Source: Norana najaformis (taxonomy: Eukaryota; Annelida; Clitellata; Crassiclitellata; Hormogastridae). Taken from it: 64,000 bases of DNA. The notes below the pieces were generated by a model. It made no database searches. It was given only the letters and a program-made list of their open reading frames with translations, and was not told the DNA's origin. Numbering within the stretch: the stretch's first letter is position 1; the number at the start of each line of letters is the position of its first letter. The stretch covers positions 21,294,775 through 21,358,774 of the forward strand of contig OZ029915.1 of NCBI GenBank assembly GCA_964023275.1, in the 5' to 3' direction. Of the stretch, positions 22,901 to 32,064 are shown piece by piece. A program made the position numbers and the translations under genes.

Positions 22901-24194
22901 GGAAAATACTACAGCATTTGTACTAGAACCAGGATCACTGGTGTCTTACATAAGTGAAGATGATTGTGATGGACCAGTGCCACCCATGGCAACTGAGTCA
23001 CTGCCTCTCACTGCACCAAGGTCACCACCTTCCACTGCACCAGAATCGTCACCTGCCATTGCACCGGAGTTATCACCTCCTGTCGTATCAAAGTCACCGC
23101 CTCCCATCACTCTTGGGTCACAGATACAGATCTCAGCTAAGTCAGATGTAGATTCAAGTTTTCTGAAAACCAATGCTGAGCTTTCAGTTGCAGATGAGAA
23201 AGTCAAAGTGGAGTTTAAAGCTGCAGTAGACAAAGTTGATGTTGAAGTCACAGGAAACGAAGTGCAGTCGGAAGGTTTAAGGTCTGATGAATGTAAGATT
23301 AAAACTGTAGTAACACCATCTTGTGAACCTATTTCAAATGGTGTACCAGCTTGTGTCGATATTTCTGAAGAAACTGACTTGTCAGATGTTATTGTTGTCG
23401 ATGATAACAGTGAAAATGAAGCTGCTGACCCAGTTTTTGTCTGGTTAAATGGAAACAACAGCCAGATAAACAGCTCACGAACTGTTGACAGTGACATCAC
23501 AGTTGATGTTGGCTCATCACCATACAAAAGACACCAAATTCCTGCTAATGTTTCACTTTCTGAGGTACAAGCTGTAAGTTGCGAGTGCATAGACTTATCT
23601 TCAGATGATAGTTTGTTGCATTCTCCTTCTGAATTTGAAAAAGACCGTACTGTAAAAGCTGCTGCATGGTGTGCTAAACAGGTGGCCAAAGTGGACCATG
23701 TTGCTAAGAATTCGGAAGGTGATTCATTAAGTGATGATTATGAAGGTGATGATGAGTTTGAAGAAACGGACAAGGAAAGTGGATACGACAGTGATGCTGA
23801 AATCATTAGCAACCGCAAATGCACTTATGAATGTGTGATCAAGGAACGAGCATTGAGATTTTCAAGGACAGCTGTAAATGGTTCTGATGTAATTGTAATC
23901 GATGATGATGATGTAAATGATGCAGGCACAAGTTACCCAAGAGAGCACCATTGCTTTGCACCGTATTCTTCGACAGCTTCATCAGGTAGCTCATCCGAGT
24001 CATCGCTTTCAACTAGTCCAGAAATCTTTCTTGACAATGAACCCAACTGCAATGACTCTGCTGTGCCACAAAACTCAAACAATCGATTGTTGTTCTTGCA
24101 CAGAAACAACAAACCTAGGCTTTGGCCTCGTCAACTGCCTTCTAACACTGATGGTATCAAGTTGAGCTCAAGTGAAGATCTGTTTTCTTCATGA
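10858..24194 (+). CDS. DCLRE1C: Artemis (DNA cross-link repair 1C), complete 11-exon gene
   Basis: Artemis is the nuclease that, with DNA-PKcs, opens hairpins and trims ends in non-homologous end joining in the nucleus. The exons are 10858-10966, 13679-13730, 14430-14514, 14865-14924, 15779-15837, 16756-16857, 18650-18866, 19964-20071, 20584-20859, 21413-21536 and 22537-24194. Phases agree throughout, giving 949 residues (human 692). The start ATG has A at -3 and aligns with the human N-terminus (MS-F-G-M-EY--ISIDRFD). Metallo-beta-lactamase motifs are D17, HNHKDH 33-38, H116 in AGHCPGS and D137 in YTGDFRL. Beta-CASP motifs are D167 in YADTTFC and H323 in YSFHSSYSE. The core ends near residue 356. 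The 590-residue tail is acidic and Ser-rich, with a five-unit Pro repeat and two SUMO-interaction-like motifs. I could not identify the human ligase IV-binding motif in it. Four introns hold LINE fragments. Confidence 0.95.
11060..11375 (-). mobile_element. GATTAC-family LINE 3' fragment in Artemis intron 1
   Basis: Read on the minus strand it matches the 3' coding and UTR part shared with 24740-25095, 26300-26690, 32065-32450, 32829-33200 and 54340-54645 (for example GTTTATTCCAGAGTGGTGGG, encoding LWNKLP in reverse, and TCAGTTTTGAGTGAAAG). The terminal (GATTAC)n is not preserved here. Confidence 0.65.
12940..13060 (+). repeat. Diverged repeat shared with 21880-22000
   Basis: ACGTGGATCCCAAATATTTT and AGCTGTAGAAAATGACC correspond to ACATGGGTCCCAAATTTAAT and ACTGTAGAAAATTACATC at 21923-21964, followed in both by a TGTGRYCT-containing stretch. 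This looks like two old copies of one interspersed repeat, both inside Artemis introns. Confidence 0.4.
13679..13730 (+). CDS. DCLRE1C: Artemis exon 2
   Basis: Residues 37-53. It completes D37 and H38 of the metal site (HKDHTVGL) and continues through EFLYRLKN. The acceptor is TTTCCTGCAG and the donor CAA|GTAAGT. Confidence 0.95.
14430..14514 (+). CDS. DCLRE1C: Artemis exon 3
   Basis: Residues 54-82, with KLYCSPVSRDLLLL aligning to the human LYCSPVTKELLL. The acceptor is GCATTTTAG and the donor ATT|GTAAGT, phase 0. Confidence 0.95.
14865..14924 (+). CDS. DCLRE1C: Artemis exon 4
   Basis: Residues 83-102 (VSLEIDSPSVIDIPDTKTGK). This is a variable loop of the lactamase fold, matching human IEIETPTQISLVDE only loosely. 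Both boundaries are phase 0. Confidence 0.9.
15130..15600 (-). mobile_element. RTE-like LINE 3' end in Artemis intron 4
   Basis: The minus strand from about 15560 to 15277 encodes LEELKPERRLLEVV, then SRKLSYFGHMIRAD, then EGKRPRGRPRRRWRDDVTEW and DRTEWRRL. This is the standard C-terminus of RTE-type endonuclease-reverse transcriptases (FGH--R--, GKR-RGRP---W-DD---W). It ends in a (GACAA)n-like tail, seen as TGTCTTGTCTTGTCTTGTCC at 15254-15273 on the plus strand. Only the last 90 or so codons remain. Confidence 0.85.
15779..15837 (+). CDS. DCLRE1C: Artemis exon 5
   Basis: Residues 103-121 plus two bases. It contains LLQAGHCPGSV, whose H116 corresponds to human H115. The acceptor is TTTTTCAG and the donor AT|GTAAGA. 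Confidence 0.95.
16756..16857 (+). CDS. DCLRE1C: Artemis exon 6 (3' boundary has two options)
   Basis: Residues 122-155, with MFLFEGDEGTVLYTGDFRL and D137 in the metal-binding TGDFRL motif. Exon 7 needs a two-base remainder. Two GT sites give it: GATGG|GTCAAT at 16857, and GCAAA|GTTTTG at 16875, which adds six residues. The shorter form aligns better with human HSGGRVKDIQSVYLD, so it is preferred. Both donors are weak. Confidence 0.85.
17330..18500 (+). mobile_element. Heavily decayed LINE-like segment in Artemis intron 6
   Basis: Around 18250-18420 broken frames give pieces such as IFKTGLIIYKVL, a pattern seen after the LHWLP motif of CR1/L2-like reverse transcriptases. The rest of the segment is only loosely coding-like. 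No tail is seen. The assignment is tentative. Confidence 0.35.
18650..18866 (+). CDS. DCLRE1C: Artemis exon 7
   Basis: Residues 156-228. It contains SLYADTTFC (D167, human D165, the fourth lactamase motif) and the beta-CASP segment AHIILLSCKANLGYEHMF, aligning with human YHVVWLNCKAAYGYEYLF. The acceptor is GTAACCTAG and the donor AAG|GTAAAT. Confidence 0.95.
19180..19440 (+). mobile_element. LINE 3' fragment with ATTAG tail, copy 2
   Basis: It matches 4360-4609 through TTGATGTCATTCAGGTCTAA, TTCAACTTGCTTACCCACTA and TTCTCCAATGGATTATGATT, and ends at CATTAGATTAG. It lies in Artemis intron 7 in the sense orientation and is more decayed than copy 1. Confidence 0.7.
19964..20071 (+). CDS. DCLRE1C: Artemis exon 8
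   Basis: Residues 229-264 (IHVHQSKYDEYKRI...TQIHACKWH), aligning with human VQVHVNKLDMFRNM and TQIHACRHP. The histidine is one position later than human H254 unless the gap is moved. The acceptor is GTGTTTAG and the donor CAT|GTAAGT. Confidence 0.95.
20584..20859 (+). CDS. DCLRE1C: Artemis exon 9
   Basis: Residues 265-356. STMWF and YSFHSSYSEIRDMILYLRPG match human STMWF and FSFHSSYSEIKDFLSYLCP, with H323 equivalent to H319. VFPNVIPAYDD matches AYPNVIPVGTT. This exon ends the catalytic core. Confidence 0.95.
21413..21536 (+). CDS. DCLRE1C: Artemis exon 10
   Basis: Residues 357-397 plus one base. It encodes QKRLNSFVKLAKKTHQS and a basic end (KSPKERKRKQS) that could be a nuclear localisation signal. 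The donor CCA|GTTAGT is chosen because it restores the frame of exon 11; the next in-frame codon is a stop. Confidence 0.85.
21880..22000 (+). repeat. Diverged repeat shared with 12940-13060
   Basis: The second copy of the pair described at 12940, here in Artemis intron 10 between exons 10 and 11. No coding potential or ends were resolved. Confidence 0.4.
22537..24194 (+). CDS. DCLRE1C: Artemis exon 11, long acidic tail
   Basis: Residues 398-949, one uninterrupted 552-codon exon after TTGTTGTAG. Early on it contains SDSLRLIFDEDD, similar to the acidic linker after the human core. A Pro/Ser repeat of five 8-residue units runs at residues about 549-588. VIVVDD (682-687) and VIVIDDDD (849-856) look like SUMO-interacting motifs. 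Asp/Glu runs (DEDSEESDTDPE, YEGDDEFEETD) are frequent. It ends SSSEDLFSS before TGA 24192-24194. The tail is expected to be disordered and phosphorylated, by family analogy. Confidence 0.92.
22989..23108 (+). repeat. 24-bp coding minisatellite, five units
   Basis: Five 24-bp units encode TESLPLTA, PRSPPSTA, PESSPAIA, PELSPPVV and SKSPPPIT in the Artemis tail. The period is exact and divergence among units is moderate. Pro-Ser-Pro steps would make it a Pro-directed kinase target region. Confidence 0.75.
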
Positions 24195-24739
24195 GTGATT
24201 TGTGTGGAATCATAAATGAACTGTGTAAAGCTCCTGCAGGGAGTTCTTAACATATCTGTGATAAACTGTAAATTTTTATCACTAAATATTTCTTTCGTCG
24301 TCACTGTAAGATCTAGCCTGTGATTCTTGTATGAATGTTTAGTTTCAAATTTTCCAGTTGCGAGAAATTGTTCTGATCATTTTACTCTGATAAACTGCTT
24401 TGTGCAGTTTTTGTATTAGCATGAACTTATGGCTTCCATCAAGGGTGTTTTAATATTACTAGAACTCTACAAATACAGGACTATAGCAATACAGAAGGAA
24501 GAAAGGAATGCAGTCGTTAAAGTCACTGCTTAATAGTGGGTAGTGGTGCCAGTTAGACAGTGCTCATCCCTTAAGGGTTGCCCATGAAGTTTGGCAGAAT
24601 TACATGATAGACCCCACCTTCCCTTCTTGCCCTTTCCCTTTGCAGAACTAGAAACCAAGATAGTGATATGCTTTTTGATTGAGAAAAAGATACGGGTGTA
24701 TGTGAAACAGTTGCCATTTTGTTGGGTCAGATGCTGTAA
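24195..24739. other. Artemis 3' flank
   Basis: The 3' UTR presumably lies here. No convincing AATAAA was found in the first 300 bases. The first AATAAA noted (24782) is inside a LINE fragment, which could supply the signal. Confidence 0.4.
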
Positions 24740-25095
24740 CAAAGTACATGTACTTGTTCTCCAGCTTCTCCACTCCTCTGGAATAAACTCCTGCCATGGT
24801 TATTACAGCAACGAACTGACCCTTTCTACTAACTCGCCAACACTGCACCTCTTGCAACCTCTGCACAGGTCCTTCACTTGGAACTGATAATGTAGCTTTT
24901 CAAGAAATCCTTTCCTGATCATGCTTCCTTATCTTTTGCCGCTCCAATTCTAATCACCATCCACCTGGGACGTATGTCTGACTTCTCCCATTTGACTTTT
25001 GGGTCTCGACCTGAAACCGAACCCGACGTTGCTTATACCAGTTTTTATAAGCTAGTTCCACGACTTGGACGCTGGAGAAATCGTTTCCTATTTCT
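24740..25095 (+). mobile_element. GATTAC-family LINE 3' fragment, 7 hundred bp after Artemis
   Basis: It contains CTCTGGAATAAACTCCTGCC (LWNKLLP), TTTCAAGAAATCCTTTCCTG and the conserved 3' UTR (CCAATTCTAATCACCATCCA, TCGACCTGAAACCGAACCCG, AAGCTAGTTCCACGACTTGG). It ends near GCTGGAGAAATCG, where related copies continue into (GATTAC)n. Confidence 0.7.
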
Positions 25096-25674
25096 AGATA
25101 TATATTATCCTTTTGATGTTGCAAACCTTATTGCTACGCCACGAGGCACTTTGATCTGCCGTGACAAACAAAGGGACTCTAATATATGCATAATACATAA
25201 CGGCCTCTGTCTGCTTGTTTCTAGTCCCAGTGATGACTGCAGATAGAGAACTTGTCTCCCATACGTATCCGCCTACGAATTATGTTTTGTATTGGATGAC
25301 GCAAAGGCTTAGAGAAGTTCACTGAATGAAAGCCGACTCAGTGCAGACTGTCTGCTGTCTGACAGTTTGGCGTTTATTGCAGGCTACTGAAAAATTACTA
25401 CCGTTAAATGTACGAAATTTAGCTACGGACGGCCGCTTTGGGTATTCCTCCTCGACTTGTCCGCAGTCTAATGACCCCTTTCTCCTTTGCAACCGTCCGT
25501 AATGGGACGACACTTAGTCGCCTAGGTACTGTAGCTCATTAGCTTATCAAGTCTCAGAAGCTTAAGTTGTAAATGCATATTGAATACTGACCGTGGTCAG
25601 GAGTCGGGTAAGACGCCTTAACTGAAAGAAAAGAGGAAGATAAAACGGTTAAATCATCTTGCGATTACGCAGAT

Positions 25675-26700
25675 CTCCTAGTGGATGACATCTAATCTCC
25701 TTTGTTTGAACCTACAGTATTTAAAACCGAACTGGTACCTATGAACTCCCTGTGACCAGCTCAACTTTCCTTCCGTTTTCTTCTCCTTATCGCCCAGCGC
25801 TCCTAAACGAACGAATTGCATATGGAAGTTTTTGACCCCTCTGTTTCTCTCGGCCTGGACTCTGCCCCCCAACCACACCTTTTCTACTAATTCTCCTGTC
25901 TGCAACTTGGATGTGATTTTCAAGCAAAATTTTAGCTTATTCGATCATATCACCCACCTTTCCCACTCTTGCTTCATGCATGTCTGTGACCATCGCACAA
26001 TCCACCCTATGGTTAACATCAAAATCGCATTTAACCATCGCTACAGTCCATGCTAAACTACACTACTGCAACTCGCTTCCTGCATATAGACGCCACCCAA
26101 ATAAACCGCCTTCAAGCTATCCAGAATTAGGTCGCTCGTTCTGTCACCAAAACCTCACCTACCAATACATCACTTCTGCTTCCAAATCGCTCCACTGGCT
26201 TGAAATACCTGACCGAATAGTGTACAAAGTCCCATCACCTACAACACACCACTCCGTTCAACCCACTCCTCTTCTGCCTTAACACTTCTTCGCCCTCCCG
26301 TCACTTTATCCTTAAAATGTAGATATCGCTTCATAGCCATAGCACCTCCATCCTTCTTAAATAAACTCTCGCCATGATTACGACAATTCTCTGCCCCATC
26401 CGACGAACTCACCAACACCATCATTTGCAACTCTGTGCAGCTCTTTCACTCAAAACTGAAAACACTGCTCTTCCACAAATCATGTCCTTTTCCCCTTATG
26501 TATCTTGCCGCTCCAGTTCTAAACACCATCCACCGTAGCCGTCTGACTTTAGGCCTATGCCTGCCTGACCTTTGGATCTTGACCTGGAACCGAATCTGAC
26601 TTCCTGCCTACCGATTTTGTTTTGACTGAGCGCCCGTGAATAAGCTGGTTCCCACGCCCTGGGTTTCTTTGAGCGCAGTGTTCTCTATTTTTCGCCGTGC
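25675..26700 (+). mobile_element. GATTAC-family LINE, reverse transcriptase C-terminal region and 3' UTR
   Basis: Translation in shifting plus frames gives LDVIFKQNFSLFDHI, SHSCFMHV, then VHAKLHYCNSL, SLHWLEIP and LNKLSP-like pieces, the last third of a CR1/L2-type ORF. The 3' UTR from 26500 matches the other copies (AAGCTGGTTCCCACG). The minus-strand copy at 32390-32828 carries the same protein region, with ASTIGISIVHAKLDYCNP. Stops and frameshifts are frequent. Confidence 0.75.
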
Positions 26701-27372
26701 GCTCACTGGCCTACCGCTCTAGTCCGTTTAAGAATGAACATCTGCTGCGTCTAAACTAAGAGGCTGTAAAATGGCGTTGTATAAAGAGGAAAACTACCAG
26801 GAAACGTCAAACTTGTATTAAGATTGGTTCTAGATTGTCTTTTGGATCGTCGTCAATAGAGGGCATCTGCAAAGAATTACTTTGACCCTCCCTTCTCTTG
26901 TCTGCATTTGTCCGCATTCGGAATTATCCTCCCATCTACTTTGCGGACGTCCGCACTCCAACGGAGAACTAATGCCCATAGATTAAGATTCTTTGTTGAT
27001 CTTGCAGGGCTAACTAAGCTACGTAGTGGGGTACTTTGATGCTGCCAAGTCCAGCAGTGGGACTCTTAACAAATTAGATCCAACGCGTCACGGACTGGTG
27101 TCTGACTTAGTTTGGGTTTAATGCACGCGCTGTACTGAACTAACAGTATGTACCGTAGTTAGATTTGGACGTGCGCATTGGCCATGATCCTCTCCCCTTG
27201 TCCGCATTTGGGTGACACCTCCCTCAGTCCTTTTCGGACGTCCTTAATGGACGAATCATTTGTGTGATTACCACGAGTGTAGGGCCTACTTATGATCCAG
27301 ATAGATTTCTTCCAATGCTCATCTGTCAGACTACGATAGGCTGCATGGTCGATAAGGCCTACCTGGAGCATC
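26701..27372. other. Intergenic, nothing recognised
   Basis: No exon or repeat end that I can support. Stretches such as CTTGTCTGCATTTGTCCGCATTCGG at 26897-26922 and CCTTGTCCGCATTTGGG at 27195-27211 are similar and may be one short repeat. Confidence 0.35.
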
Positions 27373-27592
27373 TTGATAATCTAATCTAATGACTTCTGTA
27401 GCGCCGTTATCATAATGCTCAAGGCATCAGTCGATGGTCGCTTCAAGTGAAAGCGTAATTAAAATCATAATCATTGGAGAAGCCAGGTCGACTGTCTACA
27501 GGTCAGAAAAACATGTTAGGCTACGGTTGGTAAGCAAGTTGAAAGAGACGAATCTTAAGTGTAGGTCTGAATAACATCAAAGAACTTACAGA
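27373..27592 (-). mobile_element. LINE 3' fragment with ATTAG tail, copy 3 (inverted)
   Basis: The plus strand starts AATCTAATCTAATGACTTCT, the reverse of the (ATTAG)n tail. It then gives the complement of the copy 1 3' region (GATGGTCGCTTCAAGTGAAA, AAAATCATAATCATTGGAGA, TAAGCAAGTTGAAAGAGACG). Confidence 0.7.
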
Positions 27593-27882
27593 GTGAATGC
27601 TACGAACGATCGACAGCAGAAAATAGCTCTTCTCTATAATTATTCCGATGTTCTGTAACGCAGTCAACGTGAATTTTTGTGTCGGTTGTCGCTTTAAATA
27701 ATCCAACTTCTGTACATCCCATCGTTTACCACGGCTGCAGTGATGCAATCGCCATGAGCGTTGGCTTTCGCGCACATGTGTGAAAGTGCATGAGAAGAAA
27801 AATTAAGTTAAGAAAATTTTTTACGTGACTTGTTCAATTGCATAATTATCGATGTATACGACTTCAACTTTGGGTACCAAGG

Positions 27883-28125
27883 GACGTATTCATTTAAATT
27901 TTGTTATAGGGCATCATAATAAAATTGAAAATAAGAATATTTAGACACCGAAACTGTACATAAGGACTTATAGTTTGATAGCTAACACAAGGAATATGAA
28001 TATGAACACAACTAGTTTTGATCAGGGATAATTTTGATCCTACTTGCCTTCTGATTGTTTCTCGCGTATTTACTTTTCCGACTTCGTGAGGGTTTTCTCA
28101 GGCATGGTCGAATATTGCAAACAAC
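27883..28125 (+). repeat. Unnamed dispersed repeat, copy 1
   Basis: Shares GGGCATCATAATAAAATTGA, ATATTTAGA...GAAACTGTACATAAG, CTAACACAAGGAATATGAATATG and CTACTTGCCTTCTGA...TGAGGGTTTTCTCAGGCA with 55765-55990, in the same order and spacing. No coding frame. Confidence 0.65.
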
Positions 28126-28655
28126 ATTCTCCGAATAGTCACGATATGTAAAGCGTATTAACATAGCGGTTTGCGTTCTGTATCCAGTGGTGGCAGTTCA
28201 GTCTCAATATTAGGCCTATTCGTTTAGCCACTCTATCTTAAAACGTTCACAAGTTATTTTTTAACAAAAAGCCGCTGTCGGATTTGACATTTTATTTAAT
28301 GGCAAACGGTCGATAATAAAGAGTACAGAGCCATTCAGTCATGTACACTAGTCTACAAGAATAAAATAGGCTTAATGACAGACAGTGACTGTACTATGAA
28401 AACAAAGGGCTACTTACATTGCAGACCGAGTCAGGTGAAATAGCTTACCCGACATCACTGACCAGTTGGTGGAAGTGTCAGTCGTGCATAGATCCTAGTA
28501 TTGAGCATCCATTATACAGAGGCTAGAGTTCAGAGTGAACCATTAGACTGGTGACAACTGGTGACAAGTTGTTTGGTCGTATGTAAAATGTGGACCAGGC
28601 CGGAAGAAATCTTTACATCCTAGGTAGGAAGGTAGGCTTTGCAATATAGGGTATG

Positions 28656-28714
28656 AAAACCGTCTGAGCATATATAGTATATATATAATATATATACTAT
28701 GCTCAGACGGTTTT
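28656..28714. repeat. Palindrome with AT-rich centre
   Basis: Arms AAAACCGTCTGAGCATA (28656-28672) and its exact reverse complement (28698-28714) enclose about 25 bases of TA. A (TA)n tract follows to about 28753. It could extrude a cruciform. Confidence 0.8.
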
Positions 28715-29189
28715 ATATATATATATATATAATATAATATATATATATATATATTCCAGAAGCTGTAACAGTTAGCTAAATTAAAGTAATCTGTACGCTA
28801 ACAAATGTGTGCACTGGCAGAAATTTGTGCACGTTATCATTAAAAACTTGTGGGGGCGCATGATCCCAGCTTAGATGGAACATTGGTTGGGCGCTATAGA
28901 TATCTCGAGTTTGCGATTACGATTAGATAAGTTAGCTGCAGGGCCTATATATAAAATTGCATGCATTGGTTGATTTCCCATGCAATTTGATCTTGAATTT
29001 CCCTTGAGCCTCTAGACAGAGAGATAGGCCTGCTATTCAAGTGTGAATGGGTTCTGGTTAATAATATGTCATTTCACGGGTCAACGGGCGATGCGGAAGG
29101 GCGTGCCACCCTGCCACTTCCAATGAAGTCTGTCAGTCTAGGGAAATAACTTTTGCCGTTTGAAGAGGTCTTCCGTCTCTGACCCTTTG

Positions 29190-29410
29190 CCAGTTTGACC
29201 CGTACGTCTTCTGTCTTCACCACGACCTCTGACATCATCACTGCGGATGCTGGTTCGCATAGTGGCTTATTTCAGGATACAAGTCTCGAGCTAGCACCGT
29301 ACGGGGACCTTAAATGGAGTGGCATTCGTTCAAACGGCAGCGGTGGTGAAGGATCTCACCTGATAAATTCATTTTAAAAAGAGCAGGGTCGAGGACAGAT
29401 CTTGGCGATT
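29190..29410 (+). repeat. SINE-like repeat of the ACATTT family, copy 1
   Basis: It contains GTGGCTTATTTCAGGATACA, AGTCTCGAGCTAGCACCG, GGGGACCTTAAATGGAGTGG and GCAGCGGTGGTGAAGGATCT, shared in order with 51715-51870 (inverted) and, for the 3' part, 54828-54945. The B-box-like element seen in the 51.8 kb copy is diverged here. Confidence 0.55.
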
Positions 29411-29512
29411 TCTAGCCGTCCATGAATTTTTAATTCTCCCGATAATTTTTTAAGTCTTGAGGGATCATACATACCTCGGGCAAAAACAGTATAGTTAATA
29501 CGCTTAATATTA

Positions 29513-29602
29513 GTAGCAGTAGTAGTAGTAGTGGTAGTAGTGGTAGTGGTAGTAGTAGTAGTAGTGGTAGTGGTAGTGGGAGTAGTGGTAGTAGTAGTAC
29601 TA
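29513..29602. repeat. (TAG/TGG)n microsatellite
   Basis: About 30 trinucleotide units of TAG with interspersed TGG. It is followed by TGTTGTTGTTGT A ACAACAACAACA, a perfect inverted pair (29605-29629). Confidence 0.85.
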
Positions 29603-29639
29603 ACTGTTGTTGTTGTAACAACAACAACAAATTAAGTAG

Positions 29640-31429
29640 GCCTAATTAACTGGGCTAAAATTTAGCCGTTGGTCATTATCTATTCAGGAAGGTATTTGAG
29701 GCCATAACCATGGGAAGCCCATCCTGACAGTTGCGTAGGCGTAAGTTGCGCATTGGTCCCATAGTTGGCCACCAGTTTCCACCAGTGGCACAGTATGAAC
29801 CAGTTATTGGCCCCATGGGCGTGGTTGCCTGGATAGCGTCTAAATTATTGGAGGGGGCGCGAGCTTGCATAAATATGGTAACCTTAAAGGAGATTACGAC
29901 AGTGGACGTGGACTATTGGCTGTCAACGAACGATCTCCATTCTTTTCGGCCGTTAAATATTCCAGTGCTTCAGTCATATTCAGCCCTTATCTTGCTATGA
30001 CTGCCTTCATTTAGCCTACTTTGTCGTAATGTTGATCCTCTTTGTTCCTCTTCAGATCTTGATTGGTTATGAGTCTTGTCAACATGCAGCCCTATTCTTT
30101 TCACATGTCCAAACAAATGAATCTGCGTTGAACGACAGGGTTGTCCGACTGTTGCATCCCAGACGCTTCATAAATCTTCTAGTTTTCCTTGTCTCCATAT
30201 TATATAGGCTTACAGATCTACAGCAAGCACTCCCGACTTTAGACATAATGTAATGTGTGAACTCGGAATCACAACCAAGAGGATCCAGTTGCGAGACCAG
30301 GCCCAACATCCGTAAATGAAATGGTTCACTCAGAGCCTGTTTTATGGTGGGGTACAGCCTATAGGGTCCAGAGGCCTCGTGTAGACCCTATGTGGTGTAA
30401 CCCTGTGTAATAGCGACAATCTGGAGTTACTTTACTCCTAAAAGTTGCATTGCTTCCATAGAGGCCTCCATCCTTTGCAGTGTTAGTTGTAATCTATAGC
30501 ACTATAAGTGTGAATGCATGCTTTGAGGCTGATACAGTCTTGTGGTCACTAATTCGATTGCATTTGCATTCTTCATTTGTTTGACTGCATCAGGCTTCTT
30601 GATCACTCTCCCTATGCGTATGAATGGAATTGCCTCACAGACAGTCCATAAATATCATGACAGGCAGACTGTCTGTCATTAATAATTGTTTCATCCTGTC
30701 TGATTAATAATCCTACAAGCAGACAATCTACATCTGTGAGCTTCATACCCGAAAATTATGGCACAGCGGTTGCTGTTAGGCCACTGGAACTTGTGTCAGC
30801 TGTTAACGTTCCGTATCTTATAAGCTGCTCTTGAACAGTGCATGTATACGTTCGTTTGGACTCGGCAGCGTTATAAGGCTAAGTGCAGCAAATCCTATTT
30901 AGTCGTGCGAAGAGTGGGAGGTTGTCGCCAAACCTCTTGTGACCAGTAAAGAATCCTTTATAAGAGTTCTTATAACTAGAAATAGCAACGGCGTGATAAT
31001 ATAATGTAGTTTTCCAATTAAGTAAGGTAGGGTCTAAAATTAACGACGATGCAGAGATCTCGTGCTTTTCACACACGTGAATTTTATGTTGGCGTCTGTG
31101 CGAGGTGTCGTCTTAATAAACGTTCGCCACAGTTGATCTCTTTTGACTTCTCTGAGCTCGCGTTCTGGCCGCCATGGTCAGTCGATGGCGCGCTGACAAT
31201 GTTCGGCCAGGTCGAGCTGTTCAGCGGTCGTAAACGTTTTCTTCACGACTTAAGATCGGCCGATGCTCATAATAAAACACCGTCGTAACGCGACATTACT
31301 AGGGGTGCTTAAATGTCCACTGTAACTGGCCAATATACAGAGGGACTGAGAGACAGATTCAGACAGACAGATAACGGACACGGAGACACACTTTAATTCT
31401 TCTATTCAACCAAATATAAACAGTTTTGG
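29640..31429. other. Intergenic, nothing firmly recognised
   Basis: Several open frames of 60-90 codons occur on both strands but none shows a protein family or paired splice sites. The 31040-31280 part is more GC-rich than its surroundings and includes GACCATGGCGGCC on the minus strand, a strong start context that leads only into 20 codons. Confidence 0.4.
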
Positions 31430-31885
31430 CCTAGGCGTAATCATACCTTTGGGAAAAGGTCCATATCATCGCATTCGGTAGCAGTAAAAGTGATGATTAT
31501 CGAGGCATCGCATTAGGCCTAAGTTCAAATTTATCTAGGCTACTTGAAAATGCGTATGTTGGAGGAGCATTATGGTACCAATTTATTCACATCCGATATG
31601 CGGTTTGGATTCATAAAGGTGTTGTGATATTCACATGCACTCCTTGCAGTCAGAGCAACAGTGGATTGCTATCCTAGCCCTAAACTATGTCTCACTTTGC
31701 CTTATTCATTAAGCTAATGGACAGACATGTTCCTTGTGAATCTGCTCTTATAAAATGGTACAGTCTGAGTGCAGCTTTTGTAAGATGGAATAAAATGCTA
31801 CCGGACATGATAGACAGTGGATTTAGGCAGGGTGGTGTTCTGTCTCCAGTTCTATTTGCTGTGCATGTCAATGACAATTGAAAAG
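31430..31885 (+). mobile_element. LINE reverse transcriptase fragment
   Basis: Translation gives VPIPKGKGPYH, then LFTSDMRFGFI-like coding, then the long frame HFALFIKLMDRHVP...IKWYSLSAAFVRWNKML, and GFRQGGVLSPVLFAVHVND. The last is the canonical non-LTR (GVRQGGVLSP-LF--Y--D) motif before the catalytic YADD. It is broken by frameshifts on its 5' side, and the catalytic motif and 3' end are absent. Confidence 0.8.
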
Positions 31886-32064
31886 TCAACCCTCAGGGTG
31901 CGTCATGCAGACAGATGACCTTTAATATCAGCATCACTTCAAACTATGGTTGACATTTGATGTGGTAGACGAGAAAGTTTGGACTGAAGTGGAAACTTAG
32001 CCTAACAGTGAGCTGAACTCTTTACTGTATATTTACATCACTGCTATATGTGAAATCTTTAAAA

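Noticed and set aside
22946-23689. 247-codon frame on the minus strand
   Set aside because: It is antisense to Artemis exon 11 and arises from the codon bias of the sense strand; no domain or splice context.
31115-31175. Minus-strand ATG in strong context (GACCATGGCGGCC)
   Set aside because: It opens only 20 codons and has no good donor, so it is not called as an exon.
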